DNA from: JAOABP01 sp964590395
GTDB lineage: Bacteria; Hydrothermota; Tepidihabitantia; Tepidihabitantales; Tepidihabitantaceae
Reading direction: 5' to 3'
DNA length: 64,000 nucleotides
NCBI GenBank assembly: GCA_964590395.1
Contig: CAZPVT010000021.1
Span: forward strand, 10,612-74,611
Positions 1-8,324 of this stretch are shown in pieces. The notes beneath the pieces were generated by a model. That model searched no databases, was not told the DNA's origin, and was given only the letters and a program-made list of their open reading frames with translations. The stretch's first letter is position 1. Every line of letters begins with the position of its first letter. Both the position numbers and the translations under genes were made by a program.

Positions 1-645
1 GATAAACCCGCCACCGCGAACCGCTCGGCCACTGGGATAAGCAGGAGCCGGTTCGACCTCACGCCAACCTTCAGGCCAGTTAGGACGATCGAGGACCTTA
101 AAGACCGCGGCTACCGTATCATTGCTTGGATTGGTATCAGTTGCTAAATATACCGAACAGCGCGCAGTGTGTGCGCCCAGGTTGCGCAGTCGATAACTCT
201 GGAATGTTACAAGAGCAGTCCGTCCCGCATCAACCGTTACCACTTTCGGATTCTGATAGACAGTGGTATTTCCCCTTTTTATAGAAAACACCACCGAGAA
301 CATTTCGCTGACACTGCCCAGATTTGCCACCTCTGCTTTCGGAGTTACCGGATTGATGGTGTCAACTACACCGAGCGGAGCGAGGATTCGTACCGCGGCG
401 ACATCGTGTTTTGGACCGCTTTGCGGTCGCGGATGCCAGAAGCCGATCCAGGCACGGTAATTACCACCAGTGGCATAGCCAATCGTAGTTTGATGAAAAC
501 TGCCGTAACCGATATAACTACCACTGGTGGCTTTCACCCCGCCGGCATCAATTACCCATTCGGGCAGGCGGTAATTCTGTGCTGATAGCGCGGTTAATCC
601 TATAAGGATTATTGAAAGTGTCGAGCGCCGGATGTTATTATTCAT
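1..645 (-). CDS. Secreted protein with signal peptide, partial (runs off left edge)
   Basis: A 215-codon minus-strand frame stays open to the window edge, so the C-terminus is missing. The ATG at 645 is preceded by a strong GGAGGTGG ribosome binding site at about 649-656. Residues 7-23 form a hydrophobic signal peptide ending near 'ALSAQ'. Residues 30-72 are Gly/Tyr-rich. Residues about 75-175 look like a CARDB-type Ig-like domain ('DVAAVRILAP...', 'VANLGS'), a fold common in cell-surface proteins; that family call is by eye only. It starts 28 bp after the stop of the next gene upstream, so the two are probably co-transcribed. Function unknown; export is the only firm inference. Confidence 0.7.
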   Translation of the reverse strand, partial: MNNNIRRSTLSIILIGLTALSAQNYRLPEWVIDAGGVKATSGSYIGYGSFHQTTIGYATGGNYRAWIGFWHPRPQSGPKHDVAAVRILAPLGVVDTINPVTPKAEVANLGSVSEMFSVVFSIKRGNTTVYQNPKVVTVDAGRTALVTFQSYRLRNLGAHTARCSVYLATDTNPSNDTVAAVFKVLDRPNWPEGWREVEPAPAYPSGRAVRGGGFI

Positions 646-673
646 CTTCCACCTCCGTTCCCGGTTTTCAGAG

Positions 674-2098
674 TTACCGGACCGGGGGTGCGCTGGGTTG
701 AGTTGCCTTTACCGCCGGCACCGCCAGGTCCGCAGGTGCTTCGGGTGCAACTGGAAAACGCAGGTGCTCATCACCTTTTCTCAGTCCGATCACCCGGTAG
801 AAAAATCCCGCGCTGGATTTGCCATTCTGCAGTTCATAGACATCAAAACCGGTGGCGTCAGTTTTGACATAGACACCATTACACTCATCGGCCAGGGTTA
901 CGAACACCAGTAGAGGCCGGTCTTGAGTTACCGCGACACAGTCCAGAAACAGTGGATCAAGATTGACCCGGCAATGGCCATTCACCAGCCGGGCAGAGCC
1001 AAAGTCCTCAAAGTAGGGCTGGGGTGATTCCGGAGCAAAAAGTACCCGTTTGCCCGCGCGGGTGTTCATAATTGTTGATTTATTCCCGTCACTGAGGATG
1101 CCGTATCTGGTCCCGGCGTGATGATAGGCGATATAGGCATACACGGTATCGGTTCCGGTGCCATAGGTGCGAAAATAACCACCGCCCCGGTTGCCGGTTA
1201 AATTTCGTGCCAGACCATAAACGCCGATGGTTGAACCATTGAACGCACCCCCACAACCACTGGCAAGGGTATAGACCGTATCCTGAATGCCATTGCCCAT
1301 TGAGGCAACACCGGTACCGGTGGCACTGCTGGCATAGCCGAAAAGTCCAAAATCCTTAGCAGAAAATGTGCCCCCAGAACCACTGGTTAAATAGACTAAG
1401 GGGTCGTTATTACCACTGCCACCGATCGCGGTTCCTTTTAAGTGGGAGTTGTGTCCCCGGACACCGAAGTTGGAATCACCCTGAACTCTGCCGAAGACCC
1501 CGGCGTTGCTGTTGCTGTTTGATTGACCGTAGAGTGCAGCACTGCCCGTGACGCCACTAGCATAAGCGGCAAACTGCCCCTGTGCCCAACCGTTTCCTGA
1601 GATGTAGAAGTTGGCACTGCCCTGCAGGTTATTCTGATTATAGATGAACTGGTGGGCATGTCTGCCATCAAGCATATCCGCATTGTCCGCTCTTGCCGAT
1701 TGGATGCTGTAGGGCATTGAGGTGATCTCAGTGCGGGGTAAAAGCACCTGGCTATTAACCGTTAATTGAAACCAGCGGCGCAAGCCAAGCCGGAAAATCG
1801 TGGTGTCCGCCTCGGCAAGTTGCAGTTTGAGGTTAAAAATTCCCTGCTGGACTGAAACCGGATTGAGTATCCACTGTTTAAGCAGGTTCCCGCCGTTTTC
1901 CGAATCATAAATACCGATGCCCATTGACACATTGGCATTAATCGGGTTGCCAGTTGGGTCGGTCAAGTAGCCCTGATAGTTGAGGAACATCGGCACGCCA
2001 TCCTGAAACCCAATTTCAGCCCTGGGTTGCATTGGCAGGTCGGTGGCAAAGATAAAACCAGCCATCACGACCAAAATTACTGATAATAATTTTATCAT
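674..2098 (-). CDS. Secreted Gly/Ser-rich surface protein of unknown function
   Basis: A 474-residue protein with an N-terminal signal peptide (hydrophobic residues 3-18, cleavage near 'FATDL'). Residues 35-135 form a conserved-looking head ('LNYQGYLTDPTGNPIN', 'FQLTVNSQVLLPRTEITSMPYS'), with an 'LDGRHAHQF' stretch at about 144-152. This layout is familiar from large secreted proteins of WOR-3/Cloacimonas-like genomes and phage-tail-like repeats. Residues 165-330 carry loose Gly-rich repeats ('GVFGRV', 'GLFGYA', 'GVYGLA') that suggest a beta-helical or fibre-like stem. The C-terminus is a small beta-rich domain and a proline-rich tail. A strong ribosome binding site (AGGAGG) and a consensus promoter lie upstream. 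No enzyme motif is visible; an adhesin or structural role is a guess. Confidence 0.75.
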   Translation of the reverse strand: MIKLLSVILVVMAGFIFATDLPMQPRAEIGFQDGVPMFLNYQGYLTDPTGNPINANVSMGIGIYDSENGGNLLKQWILNPVSVQQGIFNLKLQLAEADTTIFRLGLRRWFQLTVNSQVLLPRTEITSMPYSIQSARADNADMLDGRHAHQFIYNQNNLQGSANFYISGNGWAQGQFAAYASGVTGSAALYGQSNSNSNAGVFGRVQGDSNFGVRGHNSHLKGTAIGGSGNNDPLVYLTSGSGGTFSAKDFGLFGYASSATGTGVASMGNGIQDTVYTLASGCGGAFNGSTIGVYGLARNLTGNRGGGYFRTYGTGTDTVYAYIAYHHAGTRYGILSDGNKSTIMNTRAGKRVLFAPESPQPYFEDFGSARLVNGHCRVNLDPLFLDCVAVTQDRPLLVFVTLADECNGVYVKTDATGFDVYELQNGKSSAGFFYRVIGLRKGDEHLRFPVAPEAPADLAVPAVKATQPSAPPVR

Positions 2099-2164
2099 TC
2101 TTTTCCTCCTTCTTTTTAAAATAAAATCTTACTTACCTCTTGTGCTCCTTCCCCCTTCGTTTAC

Positions 2165-2193
2165 ATTATACTTAAACCCAGGCAGTTTGTCAA
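2165..2193 (-). promoter_or_regulatory. Sigma-70-type promoter of the two-gene surface protein unit
   Basis: On the minus strand TTGACA (2188-2193), a 17-nt spacer and TATAAT (2165-2170) match the consensus exactly. The start would leave a leader of about 60 nt that carries an AGGAGG ribosome binding site. Confidence 0.8.
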
Positions 2194-2698
2194 CAGGTTT
2201 AACTAATTCAGTTTTCAAAATATTTTTGTTTTTCTGAGCCGTAAACTGTCAGGCACTTTTTTATAATTTTATAAGGCAAATTCCAACTTTGTTATAAACC
2301 CAAAGCAAATGGGTTTGTTTACCAAACGCACAGAACACTAATAATATCTATTTATAAGCATACATTAAAGGACTGTTTTGATTGGTTATTTTGTTTTTAA
2401 GTCTTTGATTTTGTTTATGTTATATTAATTTTTTTATCTTAACCCACCGGGCAGTATAGAGGACGGTGGTAGATATCGTTTTGAAGGGGGTTATATTTAG
2501 GGTTGGTGTTGCGGTTGGAAGTTTGGTTTTGGGGTTGGTTTTTGTCATCCTATTGATGGGAGCAGTTGAAGTTGTCTTTGCCTTGGTTTTCAGCGGGGTT
2601 TAGTTTTGGGCATCGGTAAGGGTTGTCATACTGATTGGTGGAAGGGCAGTAGTGGCGGTAATTTGAGCAATTGTATGTGTGGTAGTGATGGCGTTTTT
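2194..2698. other. Gene-free stretch; AT-rich, then G/T-rich low-complexity DNA
   Basis: About 500 bases between the surface-protein promoter and the GNAT gene. Positions 2200-2440 are AT-rich. Positions 2460-2698 are strongly biased to G and T on the plus strand. No convincing reading frame, RNA gene, promoter or repeat unit was recognised. Confidence 0.6.
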
Positions 2699-3472
2699 TC
2701 AGGTCTCAGGTTCAGAGACGATTTCGACCCGGAACTGCCAGCCATAGGACTGGAATCCGACCGCACGGGCGGTTGCGATCGAGGCGATGTTGCGTTCTGA
2801 GGTAATGTAGACCGGAATTTTGTTTTGCTGCAAGACCGCCTGGGTAGCATAGGAGAGCGCGGTTTTGCCGTAACCTTCTCGACGTTTAGCAGGGATGGTG
2901 CCCGGAACGCACATTTCCGCAACCTCCTTGTCTAAGTGTGGAACCTGCCAGGTGCCGGCAACTGAAACTGGCTGGTCTTTGCCAAAAGCGGCATAGCAGG
3001 TGCCTTCTTTAATGCTATGGTCAAGGTAACTGCCGTAAAGTCCAACTGCGGAGAGGAGCGGTATGTCAGCAATGGATATCTGGCGGCAGGGATGAAGGTT
3101 GTGAAGACGAAAACAGGTCGTGGTGACAAAGAGGATTGGACCGGATACGCTGGCAAGGCGATGTTTTAGTCCGAGTGTGTGAGCAACTACATTGAGGAGT
3201 TGCTGTTGTCCCTGCGGAGTATGGAATTCGCCGAGTGACATTCTGTTGGTCTGGTTGCGGACTGGGATTTCCAGTTTGTGCTGGACCGAGATGATACAGC
3301 GGTTGCCGGTGGCAATCAGGTAAAGGGCAAAGGTGTTGTGGTAGTTGATCTCGGGCTGATCACGTCGGTCCGAGGGGGCAACAACTACCGTGCCTGGGCT
3401 GACTTTGGTAAGGTCGCAGTCCAGGTAACGGGAGAAGAACTCATCGAGGATCGCCCTGACCGATCGCATCAA
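2699..3472 (-). CDS. GNAT-family N-acetyltransferase
   Basis: A 257-residue protein whose C-terminal third has the GNAT signature: an acetyl-CoA-loop-like 'AKRREGYGKTALSYATQAVL' at about residues 196-215 and the late 'SERNIASIATARAVGF' motif at about 223-238. GNAT enzymes transfer an acetyl group from acetyl-CoA to an amine; the substrate cannot be read from the sequence. The N-terminal 170 residues resemble the distal-domain extension of GNAT proteins with an 'FR53-like' layout, but I do not recognise a named family. The ATG lies 6 bp after the stop of the PAC2-family gene, so the two are almost certainly one operon. Located in the cytoplasm (no signal peptide). Confidence 0.7.
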   Translation of the reverse strand: MMRSVRAILDEFFSRYLDCDLTKVSPGTVVVAPSDRRDQPEINYHNTFALYLIATGNRCIISVQHKLEIPVRNQTNRMSLGEFHTPQGQQQLLNVVAHTLGLKHRLASVSGPILFVTTTCFRLHNLHPCRQISIADIPLLSAVGLYGSYLDHSIKEGTCYAAFGKDQPVSVAGTWQVPHLDKEVAEMCVPGTIPAKRREGYGKTALSYATQAVLQQNKIPVYITSERNIASIATARAVGFQSYGWQFRVEIVSEPET

Positions 3473-3478
3473 CCGGTT

Positions 3479-4435
3479 TTATTCTTGGTTTTTTTTCTTA
3501 TCAAACAGATCAAGGAATCGGTCTTCATAGAGCGGGAAAAGTCCCCAACGGTCCAGTTCCTCTTTGAGTTCTTTTGCCTTAGAACGGTCGCGCTGTGCCT
3601 CTTCAAACAGTTTTTCAATATGAGCCATCAGTTCGTGAGGTTCGGGTTGTTCTGACGGCGGCGTTTCTTCGCCGGGTTCGTGTTCATCAGCGGGTTCAGG
3701 GGAGCGGCGCAGGGTATCAAGCGCTGCAGCAACCCGACGTTCAAATTCGCCCATCATCCGGTCGGCTTCGCGGATCCGTTCGTCAAGTTCGGTGGTGTCA
3801 ATTGTGGTGTTTAGGATCTTGCAGAAGACATCAATGATTGCTTTGGAGGCTTTTGGGTTGGGGGCTTCAATTGCGTACTGGGGCATAGTGGCAAGGAAAC
3901 TGGCAGCCGGGATAGCCCGGGATTTGGCAAGTCCGAGCAAAAGGCCGTTGAGGCCGGAGATCCTGCCCTCTTTTAAAGGCTCAATACCGAGGTTGATAAA
4001 CCGCTGGCGCAGGGCGGAATCGGTGGCGACCCCGAAGACCTGGGTCGGGTGGCGGTAACTCATTGGGGTGGCAAACGCAGCACCGGTAAATACTGTGTCG
4101 ACACCGGCTCCCTGGGCGATGTCAAGGAGTTCACTGGCAATTCTTATTCCCGGTTCACCGCCAATCTGTGCTTCGCCTTCAAAGATGAACAGCGGTGGTT
4201 CATTAACATAGAAGATTATTTGACGGGGCGGGTGTGGGATGGTGCCGATGCCATCTTCAACCTCAATTGCATCAGGCAGGAAATAAGGGGTGGCGTCAAT
4301 TTCCGCATAGGGTTCGCCATGGAGTTTCATCCGCAGATAACTGGCGGCAAGAATGCCAACATGCCCCATTCCGGGCCAGCAGGCGATGAGCACCGGTGCC
4401 TGGTATCTTTTCGGCGTGTAGTATTTTATCGGCAT
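3479..4435 (-). CDS. PAC2-family protein (proteasome assembly chaperone-like)
   Basis: A 318-residue protein. Residues 1-215 match the PAC2 fold: an N-terminal 'PVLIACWPGMGHVG', a central 'DTVFTGAAFATPMSYRHPTQ' and the diagnostic 'GRISGLNGLLLGLAK' near residue 158. PAC2 proteins in archaea and bacteria share a fold with eukaryotic proteasome-assembly chaperones; the bacterial role is unclear. Residues 235-318 are an added acidic, proline-rich and then helical tail, ending in 'FLDLFDKKKNQE', which core PAC2 proteins lack. No proteasome genes are in this window. It is followed at 6 bp by the GNAT gene. Confidence 0.85.
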   Translation of the reverse strand: MPIKYYTPKRYQAPVLIACWPGMGHVGILAASYLRMKLHGEPYAEIDATPYFLPDAIEVEDGIGTIPHPPRQIIFYVNEPPLFIFEGEAQIGGEPGIRIASELLDIAQGAGVDTVFTGAAFATPMSYRHPTQVFGVATDSALRQRFINLGIEPLKEGRISGLNGLLLGLAKSRAIPAASFLATMPQYAIEAPNPKASKAIIDVFCKILNTTIDTTELDERIREADRMMGEFERRVAAALDTLRRSPEPADEHEPGEETPPSEQPEPHELMAHIEKLFEEAQRDRSKAKELKEELDRWGLFPLYEDRFLDLFDKKKNQE

Positions 4436-4516
4436 AGTATTATCATTTTAGCGAAAAAATAATTCTTATCAACCAATTTCATCATCAGATGGCTAAACGG
4501 TGGTGAGGAGGCAGTT

Positions 4517-6106
4517 TCAGCCTTGACCCAGCCGCTGAAAGAAGGCAAGCGCGACCGCGCTGACCTCTTTTATCTTCAAAAGACGGGCAAGGACATAGTA
4601 GAGGAAAATGCCGATTGTGCCTGTTACGAGCAGTTCTAAGAGTTTTAGAGGGAAGTGGGTCGGAAAAGGGAGTTGTTCAAAGGTGTGGGCGATAAGTGCG
4701 GTAGCAATGCCGGCAATCAACGCGGCAATCAGGGTACGGAAAAAAACTGAGGTCGTGTGGCGGCGAAAAAGTTCTGGTTGACTGCGCGTGAGTAGGAGAT
4801 AGAGTAGTACGAAGTTCAAAAACTGGGTTAGCGAAGCAGTAAGGGGGAAGGAGCGAAAACCGATAATCCGCATTAGAAAGAGGTTGATCAGGATGTTAGC
4901 GGTGACGACGATTATGGCAACTACGGTTGGGGTTCGGGTGTCGCCGGTAGCATAAAAACCGCTCGCACAGTTTCGGGTCGCTGCCGCCGGGAAAATGCCT
5001 AAAGAGTATAGAGCGAGCGCCTGGGCGGTAAGGCGGGTGTCAAGCGGAGTGAACCGGCCGTGTTCATAGAGCAGTCGAACAAGAGGTTGGGCAAGGACAA
5101 GGAGAAGCACCGCCGCAGGTATCGTGAGCACGGCAACCAGATTTAATCCGTGATTAAATTGGTCGGGGTCAATTTTGTCCGTGGCGGTGTGAGTCAGTTG
5201 TGCAAGAGCGACCGTGCCGATCGCCACGCCGAAAAGTCCGGCAGGCAGGTGCTGAATCCGGTAGGCGTAACTGACCCAGGTTATTGAACCCGTGGGCAGG
5301 AAGGTTAATAAAAAGGTGTTGATCAAAAAGTTGACCTGCCAGGTGGCAAGTCCTAATAGCATCGGTAGCCAGCGGCGAAAAACTTGACGCAGTTGTGGGT
5401 CGCGAAAATCCAATGCCAAAGTGTAGCGAAAGCCAAAGGCACGTACTCGGGGTAACTGGATTAAAAACTGGCAAACCGCACCGATAGTAACGCCGTAAGC
5501 CATGGCGAGAATCTCAGGGTGTCCGAGTTTAGTAAAGATGGAGTAGGTGGCAAGGGGAAAGAGTGCGGATAGGATGTTGAATGCTGCTGGAGCCACCGCT
5601 GGAGTAAAGAAACTGCCAGAAGCGTTAAGGATGCCCATTGCCCAAGCAGCAAGGGCAACAAATAAAAGGAAGGGAAACATAATTCTGGTGAGGGTGATGG
5701 TGAGAGAAAGTTTTTCGAAATCAGGCCGATACCCCCAGGCAACCAGTTTGACAATATAGGGCGCAAAGATGATGCCCGCGATAACTAAGGTGGTGATAAC
5801 AAGCAGGATGGCGTTGAACGTATTCGCGGCAAAATACCAGGTTTTCTTTTCGTCCCCCTGTCGCAGGCTCTGGACAAAGGTTGGGATAAACGCTGCGGAT
5901 AGAGCACTTTCAGCAAAAAGGTCGCGGAAGAGGTTGGGAATGCGGAAGGCGACATTAAATGCGTCGGTGGTGACGCCGGCGCCGAAGAGATAGGCAAAGA
6001 CCGACTCGCGCACGACACCGAGAAGCCGGGAGATCAGAGTGCCGATAGTGAAGAGTCCAACCCGCCGGGTGAAGCGAGCAGAACTTATGTCAGTGTTAAT
6101 AGGCAT
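4517..6106 (-). CDS. murJ: Lipid II flippase MurJ (MviN)
   Basis: A 529-residue polytopic membrane protein of the MOP exporter superfamily. The N-terminus carries the typical 'RRVGLFTIGTLISRLLGVVRESVFAYLFGAG' region followed by 'DAFNVAFRIPNLFRDLFAE', diagnostic of MurJ. About 14 hydrophobic segments follow. MurJ moves lipid II across the inner membrane for peptidoglycan synthesis. Length is normal for the family. A TTGCAT-N17-TATACT promoter ends only 5 nt before the ATG, and there is no ribosome binding site, so the message is probably leaderless. The gene is separated from the PAC2 gene by 81 bp. Confidence 0.95.
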   Translation of the reverse strand: MPINTDISSARFTRRVGLFTIGTLISRLLGVVRESVFAYLFGAGVTTDAFNVAFRIPNLFRDLFAESALSAAFIPTFVQSLRQGDEKKTWYFAANTFNAILLVITTLVIAGIIFAPYIVKLVAWGYRPDFEKLSLTITLTRIMFPFLLFVALAAWAMGILNASGSFFTPAVAPAAFNILSALFPLATYSIFTKLGHPEILAMAYGVTIGAVCQFLIQLPRVRAFGFRYTLALDFRDPQLRQVFRRWLPMLLGLATWQVNFLINTFLLTFLPTGSITWVSYAYRIQHLPAGLFGVAIGTVALAQLTHTATDKIDPDQFNHGLNLVAVLTIPAAVLLLVLAQPLVRLLYEHGRFTPLDTRLTAQALALYSLGIFPAAATRNCASGFYATGDTRTPTVVAIIVVTANILINLFLMRIIGFRSFPLTASLTQFLNFVLLYLLLTRSQPELFRRHTTSVFFRTLIAALIAGIATALIAHTFEQLPFPTHFPLKLLELLVTGTIGIFLYYVLARLLKIKEVSAVALAFFQRLGQG

Positions 6107-6111
6107 AGCGG

Positions 6112-6140
6112 AGTATAATCACAGATCGGCGTAAATGCAA
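6112..6140 (-). promoter_or_regulatory. murJ promoter, positioned for leaderless translation
   Basis: Minus strand TTGCAT (6135-6140), 17-nt spacer, TATACT (6112-6117). Only 5 nt separate the -10 hexamer from the murJ ATG, so transcription should start at or next to the start codon. Confidence 0.65.
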
Positions 6141-6304
6141 AAAGAGCGGTTCTTTATTAGCAAGAAAAAGGCAAGGGTAAACAGACTGTTCAAAAGTCAA
6201 TAGCGATTTATCTACAAGGAGTAAGTTAGGAACGGGTATTAGGCTTACGGCTAAAAGATAAGCATTTCGTTCGCGATAACCGGAGAGAGGTGAGCAGATT
6301 AAAC

Positions 6305-6333
6305 TTGACAGCGATAGGGAAAATCTTTATCAT
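6305..6333 (+). promoter_or_regulatory. Promoter of the type IV pilus-like operon
   Basis: TTGACA (6305-6310), 17-nt spacer, TATCAT (6328-6333). The ribosome binding site AAAGGAG (6339-6345) lies immediately downstream, so the leader would be very short but not absent. Confidence 0.7.
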
Positions 6334-6352
6334 TAGTTAAAGGAGCCTGTTA

Positions 6353-6889
6353 ATGTTTAAGCAAAATAAAGGTTTCACGCTCGTGGAGTTGTTGGTGGTT
6401 ATCTTAATTCTAGGGGTGCTGATGGGAATGTCCGTACCGCGGTTTGCGGGTATCAGACAACAGGCGAGGATAGCGGCGATGAAAATTAATCTGCACAATG
6501 TGCAAACTGCAATTGAGATCTTTCACCAGGAGTTTGGCTATTATGCAGAAGACTTTTATGAGGATGGTTATGGCTGTGTGTTCCCCGGGGGGGAGTATGA
6601 TGTTAGAATAGGGAAGTTGCCCACCAACCCTTGGAACGGCAAAGAGATGGACCCAGATGAATTCAATCCTGAGGATTACGATGATATTACCGAGGTTGCC
6701 AACAAAGATGAGTATGGTCCCAATGATGTTTACGGTTATGACCCAGGAAACATAATTTATAAGGTGTATGACCCCCCTGGTTCGGCGTACCCGACCAATT
6801 ATGGACTTTTGGGTATTGACCATAGCGGTTGTTCAATCCGGGATTTCACCCCAGATGGCGATGCGGTGATTTTTGTCTTGCACAATTAA
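6353..6889 (+). CDS. Type IV pilin / pseudopilin (prepilin) 1
   Basis: A 178-residue prepilin. 'NKGFTLVELLVVILILGVLMG' begins at residue 5: a Gly cleavage site, the N-methylated Phe, Glu at position +5 of the mature protein and a hydrophobic alpha-1 helix. These features are read by the prepilin peptidase encoded at the end of the operon. The globular part (residues 50-178) is rich in Tyr, Asp and Gly and lacks a recognisable GspG signature, unlike the next three genes. First gene of the operon, with an AAAGGAG ribosome binding site. It could be the major pilin or a GspG/GspH-like pseudopilin; the sequence does not decide. Confidence 0.85.
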   Translation: MFKQNKGFTLVELLVVILILGVLMGMSVPRFAGIRQQARIAAMKINLHNVQTAIEIFHQEFGYYAEDFYEDGYGCVFPGGEYDVRIGKLPTNPWNGKEMDPDEFNPEDYDDITEVANKDEYGPNDVYGYDPGNIIYKVYDPPGSAYPTNYGLLGIDHSGCSIRDFTPDGDAVIFVLHN

Positions 6890-6902
6890 AGGTGGGTAAA
6901 TT

Positions 6903-7496
6903 ATGAGACGAAAACAGTTGACAATGGGTTGTAATAAATCTATAATTAACATTATGCCCAGCGGTTTTGGGTACACGCAGGGGTTTACCCTGGTTGAACT
7001 GCTGGTGGTCATTTCTGTTCTGGGAATTCTCCTTGCCTTTCTTGTACCGACGATGATCTCCCGGGTCGCAACCAATGCCCGGCGCACTGTAACTCAGCAG
7101 GAGATGAATGTGCTCCGCGAAGCGATTATGGGTAATCCAGACCTGCGCGTCGGTGGCGAGATCGCAGGGTACGGATTTAAACAGGATGTCGGCAGGTTGC
7201 CGCGGGATCTGGTGGAACTGGCAACCAGAAATCCGTTTGAGGGTATGTATGCTCCAAGGATGTATGTGGGAAAGGAGACGCTGCCAGCTTGGGATCCCTA
7301 CATCAAACGGGGATGGAACGGACCTTATATCCGTGAGGATGGGCAGATGGGTTATCTATATGATGCCTGGGGAACCGAATATCGCTTCTTGGTGGAAAAT
7401 AACGAGACAGTAGGTTTGGTGAGTGCTGGGCCAGACGGACTTTTCTGGGGTCAGCCCGGCGCAGTAAAAAATGATGACATAAGAGTCAGATTTTAA
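6903..7496 (+). CDS. GspG-like pseudopilin 2
   Basis: A 197-residue prepilin. The leader is unusually long (27 residues, partly hydrophobic) before 'GFTLVELLVVISVLGILLAF'. An internal ATG at 6954 (codon 18) would give a more ordinary leader of about 10 residues. The C-terminal half has 'RGWNGPYIREDGQMGYLYDAWG', the W-x-GPY...DxWG layout typical of T2SS major pseudopilin GspG. It starts 13 bp after pseudopilin 1. Repeated elements with genes 3 and 4, such as 'NPDLRVGGEIAGYGFKQDVGRLPRDL', show the three are paralogues. Confidence 0.85.
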   Translation: MRRKQLTMGCNKSIINIMPSGFGYTQGFTLVELLVVISVLGILLAFLVPTMISRVATNARRTVTQQEMNVLREAIMGNPDLRVGGEIAGYGFKQDVGRLPRDLVELATRNPFEGMYAPRMYVGKETLPAWDPYIKRGWNGPYIREDGQMGYLYDAWGTEYRFLVENNETVGLVSAGPDGLFWGQPGAVKNDDIRVRF

Positions 7497-7506
7497 GGGG
7501 GGGAGA

Positions 7507-8316
7507 GTGAAAAGCAATGGCAAGGATAGCGGGCTAACCCTGATTGAACTGCTGGTTGTGATTATGATTCTCAGCCTGATTCTTACCGCGGCGATTCGAA
7601 CCTGGGATGTTACCTTAGAACGGGGTAGATTTGAGCAGACCCGACAGAAACTCGACCGCCTTGCCAAAGTTATTAGCGGTGACCCGGATTATGTTGTCGA
7701 AGGGATGAGAGCGGATTTCGGCTTTGTCGGTGATATGGGAGCTTTGCCGAGGAGCCTGAGTGACCTTACCACCAAGCCCAGTTGGGTAACTCCCCCGGAG
7801 AGCAGTCGCTGGCGCGGACCTTATATCAAATCAACGTTTTCGGAGTCGCCAGAGGGCTATCGTATAGATGGTTGGGGGGACACGATAATTTTTAGCCGAG
7901 ACAGTCTTTTCCTAAGGAGTTATGGTGGAGGAGGTTTAGTCGACCGGCAGAAATGGCTAACAAGACCGCTGGGTTACAGTTTAAATGATTTACTCCACAA
8001 TTTGGTTACCGGAATCGTTCTGGATCAGCGAGGGGTACCCCCACCGGATACACTTTTACCCCGTCTGGTAGTGCAGTTAGAGTATCCACGCCAGGGTGTT
8101 TTATACCGGGATTCTTATACCCCGGCAGCCGGAAGTAACGGAATGTTTGAGTTCCGGGATGTCCCGCAGGGAGTTCAAATACTCAGGGTTATGTTCTGGT
8201 ATTATTATCCGCCGCCACCACGGTGTGATACCGTTGTAAAGAATGTGGTGGTTTTCCCGCGCGCTGGGGCGCGAGGTATTGAGGTTAGATTAAATTTAGA
8301 TTGGAATAACCCGTGA
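7507..8316 (+). CDS. Pseudopilin 3 with C-terminal carboxypeptidase-regulatory-like domain
   Basis: A 269-residue protein starting at GTG 7507, preceded by GGGGGAG. Residues 1-32 are a prepilin leader and helix ('DSGLTLIELLVVIMILSLIL'), with Leu instead of Phe at mature position 1. Residues 40-140 are the GspG-like globular domain ('WRGPYIKS...GYRIDGWG'). Residues about 160-269 form an extra domain beginning 'LVTGIVLDQRGVPPPDTLLP', with 'NGMFEFRDVPQGVQILRVMF' later, which is the pattern of carboxypeptidase regulatory-like (transthyretin-type) domains. Such a fusion is uncommon. It overlaps the next frame by a few bases. Confidence 0.8.
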   Translation: MKSNGKDSGLTLIELLVVIMILSLILTAAIRTWDVTLERGRFEQTRQKLDRLAKVISGDPDYVVEGMRADFGFVGDMGALPRSLSDLTTKPSWVTPPESSRWRGPYIKSTFSESPEGYRIDGWGDTIIFSRDSLFLRSYGGGGLVDRQKWLTRPLGYSLNDLLHNLVTGIVLDQRGVPPPDTLLPRLVVQLEYPRQGVLYRDSYTPAAGSNGMFEFRDVPQGVQILRVMFWYYYPPPPRCDTVVKNVVVFPRAGARGIEVRLNLDWNNP

Positions 8317-8324
8317 GGTGTAAT

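Noticed and set aside
674..2098. Prophage tail fibre
   Set aside because: The 'LDGRHAHQF' style and Gly-rich repeats recall tail proteins, but a signal peptide is present and no phage genes are nearby.
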